Source: Neoasaia chiangmaiensis
GTDB lineage: Bacteria > Pseudomonadota > Alphaproteobacteria > Acetobacterales > Acetobacteraceae
Direction: 5' to 3'
Assembly: GCF_002005465.1 (NCBI RefSeq)
Contig: NZ_CP014691.1
Coordinates: 1,178,001-1,242,000 of the forward strand
DNA: 64,000 nt
Shown here: positions 18,318-29,438 of the stretch, piece by piece
Numbering within the stretch: position 1 is the stretch's first letter
Layout of the letters: every line of letters starts with the position of its first letter
Made by a program: the position numbers and the translations under genes
The notes under the pieces: generated by a model
What the model saw: the letters and a program-made list of their open reading frames with translations, nothing else
Told to the model about the DNA's origin: nothing
Database searches by the model: none

Positions 18318-20281
18318 AATTCAACGCCGAAGCTCAACATGCTCAGGCCGATCCCACTCAAAATGCCGACAATCTGCGCCGTCTGCCGACATTCCGCATC
18401 CACCGCCGGCATACCCTCCGGCTGCTGGGCAAGTTCCTCCTCGATCGCAACAAGTTCGGCCTGGGCGTTCGCCGCATTCTCCTGATCCTGCCGCAACGCC
18501 ACCGTGTCATCGACTGTATCGAGCATGGCGGACAGACGGCCCTGCTCGCTCAAGGTCGCAAGCTGCGCCTCGCGCCGATCACGTTCGTGACGGCTACGCC
18601 ATGCCTTCAGTTCACCCCCCAGCATCGGGCGGATGGTCTGGCCAATGCCGGGCAGGAGCAAGCTGCCAAGCCTTTGCTGGATATGCGCGATCAGGAGCAG
18701 ATCCGCCAGCCACGGCAGCCACCCGCTTGCCGAGGCAGATGGCGGCGTCACGATCCCGCGACGCGCGCACTGGCTTTCCAGAAACGCACGTATCTGCGCA
18801 TCGAGAAGCCCCTGTCGCTCCACCTGATCGCTGGCGTTTGCCTGTCCACGAAGCGACTCATCCAGCGCCCCCAGAACGTGGGACATGCTTGAGAGGCGGT
18901 CTGGAAGACAGACCGGCGACAGACAACGCTGCCACTCATTGGCATCGTAGATCAGCCTGAACAGGCGCGACGCTCCCTTACGCCCGGTGCGTCGCACCAG
19001 GTGCATCATGGACCGTAACTGCATGCCGATCTCATCGGCCTCGTGTTCGTAGTCCTGCTCCGGCGAAAGAAGCTGGGAGATGACCGGCAAAAGCCCATTC
19101 ATCGCGTCCACGGTCTCGGATCGTTCGACACTACGCGCCAGCATTGCGGGAATTGCTTGCGGCCAGAACCAGCGGCCACCTCGGAAAAGAGGGGCATGCG
19201 GATCCAGAAGACGCGCGACCTGACCGACAACACTTATTTCGCTGTCAGTCCCGGCTGCGAGAGACAGGCTTTTGACAGCATTATTGATGACCTTCGCGAG
19301 ACCCGCTTCCTGCAATTCACGCGACAGCCATGTATCAACCACATGGTGCTTCAACAGATCGACGAACTCGCTCGGGTAGCGTGTCGCCTGCCAGGCGAGC
19401 GCCCTGGCTGTCCTGATTTTCTGGCCGCCGATCGCCAGCGGAAGCCGGGCACGCTTCTCGCTGCGGACCGAAAACATCTTGCTGGACACCATGTTGATGA
19501 GGTTCGCCGGCGCAGGGCGCTGCGTCGGATCGTCCGACAACATCGCCTGAAGCACTGAAACAAGCCCTTGGGGCACCTGTCGGTCACGCATATACGCATC
19601 GGCCGTGCCAAGCTCGAAGCGGCGCGCGAGAATTTTCTCGTCGCTCAGCCCTGAGAGCGGAACCTCTCCAAGGCAAAGCATCAGCACCAATACCCCGAGC
19701 GAAAAGGTGTCATCGGCGATCGTGCCTTTTCCACGCGCTTCAGGAGTACATACCGCCGAAGACAGTGCCTCGAAGACGACCGGCTGATCGGCACCCGGCA
19801 TGGCGACACCCAACGGCCCAAGGGTCAACTGATGCCGTCCGGGATTGATGAAAACGTTATCGGGTCGGATATTGCGCAGTGTCTGGCCAGCGTTTTCGAC
19901 GTGCTTCAGCAAGGCCGCCAGTGGCTGGATCACCTCCTCGATCAGCTGCCCTTCGCGCCACGGCGCCAGCCTCACGTCAATGGCAGGTCCCGGCGGATGA
20001 TTCGTCAGCACCCATAAGGCGCCCTGCTGCCGCTCCTGCGTAAGAACCGGCAGCAATGCGGGATGCCGTATCCTTTCCATTTCCTGAAAGGCAGGCGATA
20101 CATATGTTGGCGCCAACGCGACGAAAGACGTGCCGGGCGACATGATATCCGTCGCCTGAAAGGCCGCCGCGCCCCCCAACGATGGCAGCGGCACGTCCCT
20201 GGAGACCTGAAAACGGCCCGCGAGGCGTATTCCGCTGCCCGGGCGACCCCGGAGTGCCTGCAAACTGTTTAGCCCGGCCAT
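18308..20281 (-). CDS. Pseudokinase: Ser/Thr-kinase-like fold lacking catalytic residues
   Basis: 657 residues. Residues ~20-290 follow a eukaryote-like kinase order: a glycine-poor N-lobe; an ATP-lysine strand reading 'FVALAP' with no lysine; an alpha-C-like 'FQEMERIRHPALLPV'; a catalytic loop 'LRNIRPDN' (~135-142) where HRDLKPEN would be expected, so the catalytic Asp is Asn; 'TLGPLG' (~153-158) where DFG should be; and 'APE/SLGVL'-type helices ('CTPEARGKG', 'DTFSLGVLVLMLCLGE'). The remaining ~360 residues are helical and unknown, ending in a possible membrane-associated helix. Loss of Lys, HRD-Asp and DFG-Asp argues for a scaffold or sensor role rather than phosphotransfer. It lies 49 bp after purA and overlaps the following membrane-protein gene. 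A ribosome-binding site (AAAGGGG) precedes the ATG. Confidence 0.72.
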   Translation of the reverse strand: MAGLNSLQALRGRPGSGIRLAGRFQVSRDVPLPSLGGAAAFQATDIMSPGTSFVALAPTYVSPAFQEMERIRHPALLPVLTQERQQGALWVLTNHPPGPAIDVRLAPWREGQLIEEVIQPLAALLKHVENAGQTLRNIRPDNVFINPGRHQLTLGPLGVAMPGADQPVVFEALSSAVCTPEARGKGTIADDTFSLGVLVLMLCLGEVPLSGLSDEKILARRFELGTADAYMRDRQVPQGLVSVLQAMLSDDPTQRPAPANLINMVSSKMFSVRSEKRARLPLAIGGQKIRTARALAWQATRYPSEFVDLLKHHVVDTWLSRELQEAGLAKVINNAVKSLSLAAGTDSEISVVGQVARLLDPHAPLFRGGRWFWPQAIPAMLARSVERSETVDAMNGLLPVISQLLSPEQDYEHEADEIGMQLRSMMHLVRRTGRKGASRLFRLIYDANEWQRCLSPVCLPDRLSSMSHVLGALDESLRGQANASDQVERQGLLDAQIRAFLESQCARRGIVTPPSASASGWLPWLADLLLIAHIQQRLGSLLLPGIGQTIRPMLGGELKAWRSRHERDRREAQLATLSEQGRLSAMLDTVDDTVALRQDQENAANAQAELVAIEEELAQQPEGMPAVDAECRQTAQIVGILSGIGLSMLSFGVELCR

Positions 20282-20330
20282 GCCAACCCCTTTCGGCGCT
20301 GAACATGGCAGACCAAACCTTAAGAAATCC

Positions 20331-21620
20331 TCAATCTTCGAACGGATCGCGCATCAGAATCGTGTCGTCGCGTTCCGGGCTCGTCGAAAGAAGCGTCACA
20401 GGGGCCTCGATCAATTCCTCGATCCGGCGCACGTACTTGATGGCCTGCGCCGGCAACTCACCCCAGGAACGCGCCCCCGCCGTCGTTTCGCGCCAGCCAT
20501 CCATCGTCTCGAAGATCGGCTGCACACGCTCCTGCGCGGCAGGCGCCGAGGGGAACGACGAAATCGCCTCACCATCCAGCGTGTAGCCCACGCAGATCCT
20601 CACCTCGTCGAAGCCGTCCAGAACATCCAGCTTGGTTAAGGCAATGCCGGAGACACCGCCCACCTTGACAGCCCGGCGCACCAGCGCCGCATCAAACCAG
20701 CCACAACGCCGCGCACGGCCTGTCACCGTGCCGAATTCATGCCCACGCTCACCCAGCCGCCTGCCGTTCTCGTCATCGAGCTCCGACGGGAAAGGCCCTT
20801 CGCCAACGCGCGTCGTGTAGGCCTTGGCGATCCCGAGCACGAATCCGATGGCATTCGGGCCCACGCCGCTGCCGCTCGCCGCCACCGCCGCGATCGTATT
20901 GGAACTCGTGACGAACGGATAGGTGCCATGGTCCACATCGAGCATGACAGCCTGTGCACCCTCGAACAGGATGCGACGACCGGCACGGCGCGCCTCGTCC
21001 AGCCGCTCCCAGACGGAACAGGCGAAAGGCAGGACCCGCGGCGCCAGACGCTGCAAATGCGCCAGTAACGCCTCCTTGGTGAACGTCTCCGCACCCAGCC
21101 CCGCCAGAAGCGTGTTGTGATGCAGAAGCAGTTCGTCCAGCTTCCAGTCCAGCGTCTCCGGCTCCGCCAGATCGCACAGACGGATGGCACGCCGCGCCAC
21201 CTTGTCCTCATAGGCCGGACCAATGCCGCGCCCCGTCGTGCCGATCTTGCGATCGCCCCGCGCGGCCTCGCGCGCGCGGTCGGTCGCCACATGGATCGGC
21301 AGGATCAGCGGCACGTTCTCCGCCACCCAGAGCGTCTCCGGCGTCACGACGAGCCCCTGCGCCGAGACACGATCGATCTCCGCCAGCAGCGCCTCGGGAT
21401 CGACGACCACGCCATTGCCGATCACGCCGGTCTTGCCGCGCACCAGACCGGACGGCAGGAGCGAAAGCTTATAGACCTGGTCCCCCACGACAAGCGTATG
21501 GCCGGCATTGTGACCGCCCTGGAACCGCACGACGATATCCGCACGGCTTGCCAGCCAGTCGACAATCTTGCCCTTGCCTTCGTCACCCCACTGGGTGCCG
21601 ATGACGGTGACGTTGGACAT
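20331..21620 (-). CDS. purA: Adenylosuccinate synthetase
   Basis: 429 residues, the normal size. GTP-dependent conversion of IMP and aspartate to adenylosuccinate, the first committed step to AMP. Diagnostic motifs: N-terminal '[14 protein letters not shown]', '[12 protein letters not shown]', '[14 protein letters not shown]', '[22 protein letters not shown]' read in two parts, and the GTP-binding '[10 protein letters not shown]'. It follows hisZ by 12 bp, with AGAGGAAG as ribosome-binding site, making a serC-hisZ-purA transcript likely. Confidence 0.98.
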   Translation of the reverse strand: MSNVTVIGTQWGDEGKGKIVDWLASRADIVVRFQGGHNAGHTLVVGDQVYKLSLLPSGLVRGKTGVIGNGVVVDPEALLAEIDRVSAQGLVVTPETLWVAENVPLILPIHVATDRAREAARGDRKIGTTGRGIGPAYEDKVARRAIRLCDLAEPETLDWKLDELLLHHNTLLAGLGAETFTKEALLAHLQRLAPRVLPFACSVWERLDEARRAGRRILFEGAQAVMLDVDHGTYPFVTSSNTIAAVAASGSGVGPNAIGFVLGIAKAYTTRVGEGPFPSELDDENGRRLGERGHEFGTVTGRARRCGWFDAALVRRAVKVGGVSGIALTKLDVLDGFDEVRICVGYTLDGEAISSFPSAPAAQERVQPIFETMDGWRETTAGARSWGELPAQAIKYVRRIEELIEAPVTLLSTSPERDDTILMRDPFED

Positions 21621-21632
21621 GTGCGCTTCCTC

Positions 21633-22775
21633 TTACAGTTCGATCAGATCATCGTTGGACAAAACATAGGCGCAGCCCAATCGTCGCCCTTCGTTTTGAC
21701 TATCGTCAACAGCGGACAGCCCGGCCACCGTGGCATAGCCCTTCTCGCGCAGGCACGCCGCAACGCTCTCGGGCATCCCGGCCGGAACGTAGACACGCCG
21801 TCGCAATTCGATCGGCGCAGCCGCCCGCAACAGAACCTCCGGACGAAGCGTCAGGCCGCACGCCGCCTCTTCGTCATACGCGAGATAGCGTCCGCCCCGG
21901 CCCAGTTCTTCACGCTGCCCGCGTGCGAACACCGTCATGCAGATGCCGGTGTGATATTGCCAGCCACGCAACTCCACCGGATCGACGGTCAGGCGCAAAT
22001 CCGGCGCACGCGCGGCAATCACCGCCACGACGTCCCGCAGACGATCCGCCATAGTCCGGATTGCCGGCGGCAGGTCGAGCCCGGCTAACGCGGCGAGGGC
22101 AGCGTCTGCCGGCCCGGCCGCATGAAGCATCGCCGTCAGAACAGGGGCAATCTCGCCTCCCAGTTCCGTCACGGCCGCCGCGTCCTTTCGGTCGACGGCA
22201 TGAACAAGCTGGGCTCGCGTCATATCCGACAGCCCGGCTTCAGCAATCAGCGACTGCACCAGCGCCGGATAGGAAAGGTCGAACGACACATGCGCGATGC
22301 GAAGTCGCGCCAGTGCCTCTGCTGCCACCAGCACCACCTCGGCATCCGCCGCCGCCGAATCGACACCGATCAGCTCGATCCCCGCCTGCGTGATCTGCCG
22401 CTCGCCCTCCCGCCCGGGCGTCCCGACGACCACGCACGCACCGGCATAAGACAGGCGAAGCGGGCGCGGACTACCGACCAGACGGGTTGCGGCAATGCGC
22501 GCGACCTGAGTCGTCATGTCGGGACGCAAACCCATCATGCGGCGGGATTCGGGGTCCATTAGCCTGAACGTCTGCTCGCTCAGCGCCTGCCCCGCCCCGT
22601 GCAGCAGTGAAGCCTCGAACTCCAGCAATGGCGGCCGGACACGCTCGTAGCCATGCCGCGCGAACACGTCCATCACGGCCTCGATACCCCGTGCCTCGGC
22701 CTCGGCCTCATGCTGGAGCAGATCGATAAATCCGGAGGGCAAAAGCGCCGTATTGGGCTCTTCAAAGGGGCTCAT
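21633..22775 (-). CDS. hisZ: ATP phosphoribosyltransferase regulatory subunit
   Basis: 380 residues resembling the catalytic core of histidyl-tRNA synthetase but with diverged synthetase motifs: motif-2 region '[19 protein letters not shown]', 'YAGACVV', 'QAGIELIG', and the C-terminal '[21 protein letters not shown]'. HisZ pairs with short-form HisG and confers histidine feedback on the first step of histidine synthesis. The ATG overlaps the serC stop as ATGA, so translation is coupled; a longer upstream start would lie wholly within serC. hisG is not in the window. Confidence 0.9.
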   Translation of the reverse strand: MSPFEEPNTALLPSGFIDLLQHEAEAEARGIEAVMDVFARHGYERVRPPLLEFEASLLHGAGQALSEQTFRLMDPESRRMMGLRPDMTTQVARIAATRLVGSPRPLRLSYAGACVVVGTPGREGERQITQAGIELIGVDSAAADAEVVLVAAEALARLRIAHVSFDLSYPALVQSLIAEAGLSDMTRAQLVHAVDRKDAAAVTELGGEIAPVLTAMLHAAGPADAALAALAGLDLPPAIRTMADRLRDVVAVIAARAPDLRLTVDPVELRGWQYHTGICMTVFARGQREELGRGGRYLAYDEEAACGLTLRPEVLLRAAAPIELRRRVYVPAGMPESVAACLREKGYATVAGLSAVDDSQNEGRRLGCAYVLSNDDLIEL

Positions 22776-23944
22776 GCCGCGAATTCCCGTCGTGTTTCCA
22801 CCTGCGCCCAATCGAGCCAGGGCAGCAGTCTTTCAATATCCTGCGTCTCCACTGTCGCGCCGCCCCAGATGCGCAGCCCTGGCGGCGCGTCCCGATACGA
22901 TCCCAGATCGAAGCCCGCACCTTCCGCCGCGACCAGCCCGGCGATGCGACTGGCCGCCCGCGCCTGATCATCCGCGGACAAGGTCAGGAACCATGGCGCC
23001 ACGATCTTCAGGCAGATCGACGTCGAGGAACGCGTCCGGATATCCGATGCCAGAAACTCGATCCAGTCGGTTCGCGCCACCCACGCTGCAACCGTCGCCA
23101 GATTAGCCCTGCTACGTGCCTTCAGTGCCGACAGCCCGCCAATCGCCGCTGCCCAGCGCAGACCATCCAGCGCATCCTCGACGCACAGCATCGAGGGCGT
23201 GTTGATGGTGTCGCCTGCAAAGATCGCCTCGATCAGCCCCTTTCTGTTCGCAAGTCGGAAAATCTTCGGTAACGGGCGCTGGTCGGCATGCGCAAGACGC
23301 TCAGCCGCACGGGGACTCAGCGCCACCATGCCATGGGCGGCCTCGCCACCAAGCGCCTTCTGCCACGACCATGTGACGACATCGAGCTTATCCCACGGCA
23401 AATCCATGGCAAATGCCGCCGAGGTCGCATCGCAGATCACCAGGCCGTCACGGTCAGCCGGAATCATCCGACCGTCGGGAACGCAGACGCCCGAGGTGGT
23501 GCCGTTCCATGTCAGGACGACATCGCGCGACCAGTCGACCGCCGCCAGATCCGGCAGTTCGCCGTATACCGCCTCGAAAATGCGCAGATCGTCGATTTTC
23601 AGTATATCGCGCAGGTCGCGCGCCCATTCGCCGGAAAAACTCTCGAACGACAGGACATCCAGACCGCGCTCGCCAGCCAGCGCCCAGAGGATCATCTCCA
23701 CGGCCCCCGTGTCGGAAGCCGGGACAATGCCCACACGCCAGCCTTCCGGCACGCCCAGCACGGAACGGGAACGATCAATCACCTCTGCCAGACGCGCACG
23801 CCCTTCCGGTGCACGATGCGATCGCCCCAGAAGCGCACCACCGAGAGCGTCAAGCGACCATCCGGGACGCTTTGCACAGGGGCCGGAGGAGAAAAAAGGT
23901 CGCTCGGGCTTATGTTGCGGCTTGGGAAAGAACTGTTCAGACAT
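22772..23944 (-). CDS. serC: Phosphoserine aminotransferase
   Basis: 390-residue PLP enzyme of aminotransferase class V that forms O-phosphoserine from 3-phosphohydroxypyruvate. Key features: N-terminal '[12 protein letters not shown]', '[14 protein letters not shown]', '[16 protein letters not shown]' and the PLP-lysine segment '[16 protein letters not shown]', typical of the alphaproteobacterial SerC subgroup. First gene of a likely serC-hisZ-purA operon, 72 bp from the tRNA-Leu gene. Confidence 0.95.
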   Translation of the reverse strand: MSEQFFPKPQHKPERPFFSSGPCAKRPGWSLDALGGALLGRSHRAPEGRARLAEVIDRSRSVLGVPEGWRVGIVPASDTGAVEMILWALAGERGLDVLSFESFSGEWARDLRDILKIDDLRIFEAVYGELPDLAAVDWSRDVVLTWNGTTSGVCVPDGRMIPADRDGLVICDATSAAFAMDLPWDKLDVVTWSWQKALGGEAAHGMVALSPRAAERLAHADQRPLPKIFRLANRKGLIEAIFAGDTINTPSMLCVEDALDGLRWAAAIGGLSALKARSRANLATVAAWVARTDWIEFLASDIRTRSSTSICLKIVAPWFLTLSADDQARAASRIAGLVAAEGAGFDLGSYRDAPPGLRIWGGATVETQDIERLLPWLDWAQVETRREFAA

Positions 23945-24016
23945 CGGGAGCGATCCGGGTGGTGGCAGCGCCGACCATCATAAACCCGGCGCTTGAAAGA
24001 CAACCCGAAATCGGGC

Positions 24017-24100
24017 TGGTGCGAGAGGGGGGATTCGAACCCCCACGCCTTGCGGCGGTCGATTTTGAGCCGACTACGTCTACCGTTCCGTCACTCTCGC
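24017..24100 (-). tRNA. tRNA-Leu (anticodon CAA), 3' CCA encoded
   Basis: A complete cloverleaf. Acceptor GCGAGAG/CTCTCGC; anticodon stem closing the loop CTCAAAA, anticodon CAA reading UUG; a long variable arm CGCC-GCAA-GGCG typical of class II tRNA-Leu; T-arm GGGGG-TTCGAAT-CCCCC; discriminator A and encoded CCA. Confidence 0.97.
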
Positions 24101-24113
24101 ACGGACAGGTGCT

Positions 24114-24140
24114 CTTATAGGCGATCCGCTCAAAAAGCAA
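24114..24140 (-). promoter_or_regulatory. Candidate promoter of tRNA-Leu
   Basis: On the minus strand a TATAAG -10-like hexamer is preceded, after 15-16 bp, by TTGCTT/TTTGCT. The -10 ends about 13 nt before the mature tRNA. Moderate match only. Confidence 0.4.
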
Positions 24141-24165
24141 AGCACCTAAACACCCGCGCGTGTCG

Positions 24166-25278
24166 TTAATCCGTCAGTTTCCGCAGTTCCTGCACGACCG
24201 CGTCACCCATCACAGCCGTGCTGACGCGTGCCATGCCTTCGGACATGATATCCGCCGTACGGAAGCCACTGGCCAACACATTGGACACGGCCGTTTCGAT
24301 CAGCACCGCATCGTCTTCCCGCCCGAACGAGTAACGCAACAGCATGGCGAAAGAGAGAATCTGCGCCAGCGGATTGGCAATGCCCTGCCCCGCGATATCC
24401 GGGGCCGAACCATGGATCGGCTCATACAGCGCATGCCGCTTGCCGCTCTCCTGCACCGCGCCCAACGTCGCGGAAGGCAGCATCCCGAGCGACCCGGTCA
24501 GCATGGAGGCGAGATCCGAGAGCAGATCGCCAAAGAGATTGCCCGTCACCAACACATCGAACTGACGCGGATTGCGCACCAGTTGCATCGCGCAGTTGTC
24601 GGCCAGCATATGGGACAGTTCGACATCGGCATAGTCGCGTGCATGAAGGTCCGTCACGACCTGCTTCCACAGCAGACCGCTTTCCATCACGTTGCACTTC
24701 TCAACCGAACAGACGCGATTATCGCGCACCCGCGCCAGATCGAACGCCCCACGCGCCACACGCTCGATTTCCGCCGTGGTATAAACCTCGGTGTTCACGC
24801 CGCGCCGGCTGCCATCCGGCAGGGTCTCGATGCCGCGGGGCTCACCGAAATAGATGCCGCCGACCGTCTCGCGCACGATCATGATGTCGAGACCACGCAC
24901 GACGTCAGGCTTCAGCGTGCTGGCGTCCAGAAGCGCGTCGAAAACCTTCGCCGGACGCAGATTGGCGAAAAGTTCAAGCTCCTGCCGCAGACGCAGGATG
25001 GCCACTTCGGGTCGCTTGTCGAAGCCGACATGCGACCAGGCCGGATCGCCGACGGAGCCGAACAGCACCGCATCGGCTTCTTTCGCCAGGGCGATCACCT
25101 CATCGCGGATCGGCACGCCATGTTTCGCGAGCGACGCGCCACCGACCAGTTCTTCGGCAATATCAAGCTTCAAACCCCGATGGGCCGTCAGCCATGTCAC
25201 GACTTTCGCGACCTCCCGCATGACCTCCGGCCCGATGCCGTCACCCGGCAGGACGAGAAGTTTCCTGGTATCGGTCAC
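24166..25278 (-). CDS. leuB: 3-isopropylmalate dehydrogenase
   Basis: 370 residues. NAD-dependent oxidative decarboxylation of 3-isopropylmalate in leucine synthesis. Motifs: '[14 protein letters not shown]', '[15 protein letters not shown]' (substrate arginines), '[11 protein letters not shown]', metal-binding '[20 protein letters not shown]', and '[19 protein letters not shown]'. I prefer the GTG start: it overlaps the leuD stop as GTGA and has AGGAG at 7 nt. The ATG 33 bases upstream lies inside leuD and lacks a good site. Confidence 0.96.
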   Translation of the reverse strand: MTDTRKLLVLPGDGIGPEVMREVAKVVTWLTAHRGLKLDIAEELVGGASLAKHGVPIRDEVIALAKEADAVLFGSVGDPAWSHVGFDKRPEVAILRLRQELELFANLRPAKVFDALLDASTLKPDVVRGLDIMIVRETVGGIYFGEPRGIETLPDGSRRGVNTEVYTTAEIERVARGAFDLARVRDNRVCSVEKCNVMESGLLWKQVVTDLHARDYADVELSHMLADNCAMQLVRNPRQFDVLVTGNLFGDLLSDLASMLTGSLGMLPSATLGAVQESGKRHALYEPIHGSAPDIAGQGIANPLAQILSFAMLLRYSFGREDDAVLIETAVSNVLASGFRTADIMSEGMARVSTAVMGDAVVQELRKLTD

Positions 25279-25907
25279 GGTGTCGCTCCTATCGTGATTT
25301 TGGGCATCCATGGCTTGTCGACGGCACGACGCTGCTCGAATGCCCCGATCGCATCGTCATGCTGCATTGTCTGGCCGATATCGTCCAAACCCTCGAGCAG
25401 CAGATGACGACGGAAATCATCGACATCGAAAGCGACCTCTCCGCCATCCGGACGGCGGATAATCTTCCGCTCCAGATCCACGGTGATGCGCGCATTGCCG
25501 CCCAGGCGGGCATCGTCCATCAACTGCTCGCAGATCTCACGCGGCAGACGGATCGGCAGGATGCCGTTCTTGAAACAGTTGTTGTAGAAAATATCGGCAA
25601 AACTCGGCGCGATCACGCAACGGATACCGAAGTCCAGCAGGGCCCACGGTGCATGCTCACGCGACGATCCGCAACCCAGATTGTCGAATGTGATAAGGAT
25701 CTCGGCTCGCCGATAGGGCTCCTGATTGAGCACGAAATCAGGGTTCTCGTTGCCGCTTTCATCATAACGCTGCGCCGCGAAGGCATGCTTGCCCAACCCG
25801 CTGCGTTCGATCGTCTTGAGAAACCGTGCGGGGATAATCTGATCGGTATCGATGTTCTCCGCCGGCATCGGCGCGGCAATGGCCGTCAGCTCCGTAAACT
25901 TGTCCAT
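25275..25907 (-). CDS. leuD: 3-isopropylmalate dehydratase small subunit
   Basis: 210 residues, the swivelling small subunit of isopropylmalate isomerase. Motifs: '[16 protein letters not shown]', '[15 protein letters not shown]', '[19 protein letters not shown]'. The ATG shares one base with the leuC stop (TAATG), so LeuC and LeuD are produced together to form the heterodimer. An upstream alternative start would overlap leuC by more and lacks homology. Confidence 0.97.
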   Translation of the reverse strand: MDKFTELTAIAAPMPAENIDTDQIIPARFLKTIERSGLGKHAFAAQRYDESGNENPDFVLNQEPYRRAEILITFDNLGCGSSREHAPWALLDFGIRCVIAPSFADIFYNNCFKNGILPIRLPREICEQLMDDARLGGNARITVDLERKIIRRPDGGEVAFDVDDFRRHLLLEGLDDIGQTMQHDDAIGAFEQRRAVDKPWMPKITIGATP

Positions 25908-27325
25908 TACGCCGGCTCCATCGCTGCCATTTCGCGGACATCCGTCAGGCATCCGGCAATCGCGGCAGCCGCCGCCATGGCCGGCGAACAGAGATGCGTG
26001 CGACCGCGCGGCCCTTGCCGTCCCTCGAAATTACGGTTGGAGGTCGATGCACAGCGCTGCCCCGGGGTCAGCTTGTCCGGATTCATGCCCAGACACATCG
26101 AACAACCGGCCTCACGCCACTCGAACCCGGCATCGAGGAAAATGCGGTCCAGCCCCTCCGCCTCGGCCTGCGCCTTGACGAGACCCGAACCCGGCACGAC
26201 CATGGCCCGCACACCGGGTGCGACATGCCGCCCGCGCGCGATATCCGCCGCCGCCCGCAAATCCTCGATACGGCTGTTGGTGCATGAACCGATGAACGCA
26301 ACGTCGATCGGCGTGCCGGCAATCGCCTGACCAACTTCCAACCCCATGTAATCGAGCATCCGTCGCCAGGATGCTGCCTTGGCCGGATCAGCACACGATG
26401 CCGGGTCAGGCACCAGACCGGTGATCGGCAGGACATCCTCGGGGCTCGTGCCCCAGGTGACGTTCGGCACGATATCCTCGGCCCGCAGCGTCACTTCCGT
26501 GTCGAACACTGTGTCCGGATCGGAAACCAGCATGCGCCAATAGGCGCAGGCTTCATCGAATGCAGCCCCCTTCGGCGCGAATGGACGGCCTTCGATGTAA
26601 TCGAAAGTCGTCTGATCGGGCGCAACCAGACCGGCACGCGCACCGGCCTCGATCGACATGTTGCACAGCGTCATACGTCCCGCCATGTCGAGCGCGCGGA
26701 TCGCCGACCCGGCGAACTCGATCACATGCCCGGTACCGCCCGCCGTGCCGATCCTGCCAATGATCGCCAGCATGATGTCCTTGGCGGTGACACCCGGTCC
26801 GGCCTGACCATCCACAGTGACGCGCATGTTCTTCGCAGGCTTCTGCAACAGCGTCTGCGTCGCCATCACATGCTCGACCTCGGACGTACCGATGCCGAAT
26901 GCCAGCGCACCCATCGCACCATGCGTCGAGGTATGGCTGTCACCGCACACGATCGTCATGCCCGGCAGAGAAATACCCTGCTCCGGCCCGACAACATGCA
27001 CGATACCCTGATTTCGTGAACGCAGCGGAAAATACGGAACGCCGAATTCCTTGACGTTGCGTTCCAGCGTCTCGATCTGTAGCCGGCTCTGCGGCTCCTC
27101 GATCGGCAGACTTCGATCGGAGGTCGGGACGTTATGATCCACGACCGCGATCGTCGCTTCGGGATGACGTAACCGCCGCCCGGCAAGCCGCAAGCCCTCG
27201 AAGGCCTGCGGGCTCGTCACCTCATGAATAAGATGCCGGTCGATGTAGAGGATGCAGGTGCCGTCCGGAAGCTTTTCCACCACGTGGTCGGCCCAGATCT
27301 TATCGAACAATGTTCGCGCCACCAT
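25907..27325 (-). CDS. leuC: 3-isopropylmalate dehydratase large subunit
   Basis: 472 residues of the aconitase superfamily; binds a 4Fe-4S cluster and isomerises 2- to 3-isopropylmalate. Cluster cysteines lie in 'GSCTNSR' and 'GCSMCLGMN'. '[24 protein letters not shown]' and '[15 protein letters not shown]' are family signatures. A strong GGAGGAG lies 6 nt before the ATG. It begins only 36 bp after rplS, so leucine genes may be read from the ribosomal operon. I see no leader-peptide attenuator in so short a gap. Confidence 0.98.
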   Translation of the reverse strand: MVARTLFDKIWADHVVEKLPDGTCILYIDRHLIHEVTSPQAFEGLRLAGRRLRHPEATIAVVDHNVPTSDRSLPIEEPQSRLQIETLERNVKEFGVPYFPLRSRNQGIVHVVGPEQGISLPGMTIVCGDSHTSTHGAMGALAFGIGTSEVEHVMATQTLLQKPAKNMRVTVDGQAGPGVTAKDIMLAIIGRIGTAGGTGHVIEFAGSAIRALDMAGRMTLCNMSIEAGARAGLVAPDQTTFDYIEGRPFAPKGAAFDEACAYWRMLVSDPDTVFDTEVTLRAEDIVPNVTWGTSPEDVLPITGLVPDPASCADPAKAASWRRMLDYMGLEVGQAIAGTPIDVAFIGSCTNSRIEDLRAAADIARGRHVAPGVRAMVVPGSGLVKAQAEAEGLDRIFLDAGFEWREAGCSMCLGMNPDKLTPGQRCASTSNRNFEGRQGPRGRTHLCSPAMAAAAAIAGCLTDVREMAAMEPA

Positions 27326-27361
27326 GCGCTTCTCCTCCCTCTTTCTCCCGGCAATACCGCT

Positions 27362-27736
27362 TTACGAAGCGACGACGTCGCGCGGACGCTCGGCGATACG
27401 CGCGGACTTGCCGCTGCGGCCACGCAGGTAGTACAGCTTCGCACGACGAACCTTGCCGCGACGGACAACCGTGATGTCCGCGATGCTCGGCGAATACAGC
27501 GGGAAAATACGCTCCACGCCTTCACCGTTCGAGATCTTGCGAACCGTGAAGTTGCTGTTCAGGCCCTTGTTCGAACGCGCGATCACCACGCCTTCGTAAG
27601 CCTGGACGCGCTCGCGCGTACCTTCGACAACGCGCACGCCAACGCGAACGGTGTCGCCGGCCTGGAATTCCGGCACCGCGCGGGCGGCGGACAGACGCTC
27701 GATTTCGCGCGCCTCATACTGCTGAATGATGTTCAT
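27362..27736 (-). CDS. rplS: 50S ribosomal protein L19
   Basis: 124 residues with the L19 pattern '[16 protein letters not shown]' and '[16 protein letters not shown]', then '[20 protein letters not shown]'. It sits at the 30S-50S interface. Fourth gene of the classic rpsP-rimM-trmD-rplS order. Confidence 0.98.
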   Translation of the reverse strand: MNIIQQYEAREIERLSAARAVPEFQAGDTVRVGVRVVEGTRERVQAYEGVVIARSNKGLNSNFTVRKISNGEGVERIFPLYSPSIADITVVRRGKVRRAKLYYLRGRSGKSARIAERPRDVVAS

Positions 27737-27760
27737 GACGTGACTCCTAAAAACCGAAAC

Positions 27761-28477
27761 TTAATGAACTCGAAACTTGTCTGTCGCCTGCCGCGCCTCG
27801 TAAGCCGCCCATAGATCGGGACGGCGCGACCGCGTCGCAAGCTCGGCCTGTTCCCGGCGCCATGCGGCAATCGCCCCATGATGCCCCGAAAGCAGAACCG
27901 CAGGAACTTCCAGACCGTCCCAGAGGGCCGGCTTGGTATAATGCGGATACTCCAGCAATCCCTCGCCGAAGCTTTCCTCGGCGTCGCTCAACACCGAACC
28001 CATCACCCCCGGCAACAGCCGGACGCACGCATCCAGCAGCGCCAACGCAGGGATTTCACCACCCGAAAGCACGAAATCGCCCATCGAGACCTGCTCGATA
28101 CCGCGCTGCTCCAGCACCCGCTCGTCGACCCCCTCGAACCGGCCGCACAAAACGACGACCCCCGACCCGGCGACATAACGACGCGCATCGGCCTGCGTGA
28201 ACGGCTTGCCGCGCGGCGTCGGATAAATCACGGGACGGCCGGACGCCGCCACCGCATCCAGCGCCGATGCAACGACATCTGCCCGCAACACCATGCCCGC
28301 CCCACCGCCGAACGGCGTGTCGTCCACGGCGCGATGACGCCCGCGACCATGCGTGCGCAGATCATGCGCCGTGCACGACCATACGCCGGTCTCCAGCGCC
28401 CGCCCTGCCAGCGACATGCCCAGCGGACCGGGAAACATGTCCGGGAACAGCGTCACGATGTCCGCCTGCCAACTCAT
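27761..28477 (-). CDS. trmD: tRNA (guanine-N1)-methyltransferase (m1G37)
   Basis: 238 residues, SPOUT-class knotted methyltransferase that modifies G37 in the anticodon loop to keep the reading frame. Signatures: '[21 protein letters not shown]', '[17 protein letters not shown]', '[13 protein letters not shown]' and '[20 protein letters not shown]' in the SAM knot. The ATG overlaps the rimM stop by 4 bp (ATGA). Confidence 0.98.
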   Translation of the reverse strand: MSWQADIVTLFPDMFPGPLGMSLAGRALETGVWSCTAHDLRTHGRGRHRAVDDTPFGGGAGMVLRADVVASALDAVAASGRPVIYPTPRGKPFTQADARRYVAGSGVVVLCGRFEGVDERVLEQRGIEQVSMGDFVLSGGEIPALALLDACVRLLPGVMGSVLSDAEESFGEGLLEYPHYTKPALWDGLEVPAVLLSGHHGAIAAWRREQAELATRSRRPDLWAAYEARQATDKFRVH

Positions 28478-29031
28478 GTCCGCACCGACACATCGTCGCG
28501 ACCGGATAGATCGCCTTCGACCTCGATCTCATGGGGGGGCACAACCGTCAGGCAGTTTCCCGCAACATCCACGACCGGCACACAGGCCCGCGTGAAAGGG
28601 ACGATCCAGTCGCGATCCGCACCGGCGATCTCGAGGCTGACGCCCGCACCGTAGTCGTGGACCAGTCGTACCGTGCCCAATGCCGCGCCCTCGGGCGTGA
28701 CCGCCCGCAGACCCAGCAGGTCAGCGTGGTAGAACTCGTCTTCCGCCACCTGCGGTAGCCGATCGCGCGAAACATACAGCTTCAGGTTCGCCAGTCGCGC
28801 CGCGGCATCGCGATCGGCAACCGACGCGCCCGATGCATCCGTCAACACTGCAATGCCCGGTGCGCGCCAGGACACGGTCCACGCACGTCCCTGCCCATCA
28901 TACAGCGCCCCCAGATCCTCGACCGCAGCCGGATCCTCGGTAGCCGCATGCAGATGCACCAGACCACGCACGCCGTGCGGTCGCCCGACGGTCGCGATCA
29001 GGATATCATGCTGGTTGGCGGGTTGAGACAT
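28474..29031 (-). CDS. rimM: 16S rRNA processing protein RimM
   Basis: 185 residues: an N-terminal RimM beta-barrel ('[15 protein letters not shown]') and a C-terminal PRC-barrel ('[17 protein letters not shown]', '[14 protein letters not shown]'). Helps mature the 30S head domain. Sits between rpsP and trmD as in most proteobacteria, overlapping trmD by 4 bp. Confidence 0.96.
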   Translation of the reverse strand: MSQPANQHDILIATVGRPHGVRGLVHLHAATEDPAAVEDLGALYDGQGRAWTVSWRAPGIAVLTDASGASVADRDAAARLANLKLYVSRDRLPQVAEDEFYHADLLGLRAVTPEGAALGTVRLVHDYGAGVSLEIAGADRDWIVPFTRACVPVVDVAGNCLTVVPPHEIEVEGDLSGRDDVSVRT

Positions 29032-29058
29032 GGAAGCGATCAGACCAGACAGGCAGGA

Positions 29059-29394
29059 TCAGGCCGCAGCCTTCGCCGCCGCACGCTCCTGCGCACGCTT
29101 CTTCGGCGCGGACTGCTTCGGCTGCTCGTTCCAGGTCGGCTTCGGCGCAAGACCGGCGTTGCCGAGGAAACGTGCCACGCGATCGGTCGCCTGCGCGCCG
29201 TTCGACAGCCAGTGCTTGATACGCTCGTCGTTCAGGCGCACGCGCTCGGCATGGTCGGACGGCAGCATCGGGTTATAGGCACCGACCTTCTCGATGAAAC
29301 GACCATCGCGCGGGCTGCGGCTGTCCGCCACGACGATGTGGTAATACGGGCGCTTCTTGGCACCGGCGCGAGCAAGGCGAATCTTGAGGCTCAT
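29059..29394 (-). CDS. rpsP: 30S ribosomal protein S16
   Basis: 111 residues starting '[25 protein letters not shown]' in the S16 pattern, with '[13 protein letters not shown]' and 'WLSNGAQ'. The Lys/Ala-rich C-terminal extension is usual in alphaproteobacteria. Second gene after ffh. Confidence 0.98.
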   Translation of the reverse strand: MSLKIRLARAGAKKRPYYHIVVADSRSPRDGRFIEKVGAYNPMLPSDHAERVRLNDERIKHWLSNGAQATDRVARFLGNAGLAPKPTWNEQPKQSAPKKRAQERAAAKAAA

Positions 29395-29438
29395 GAAAAA
29401 CTCCAGAAACTGTTAAACCAAAGAAACCTGCTGCGAAT

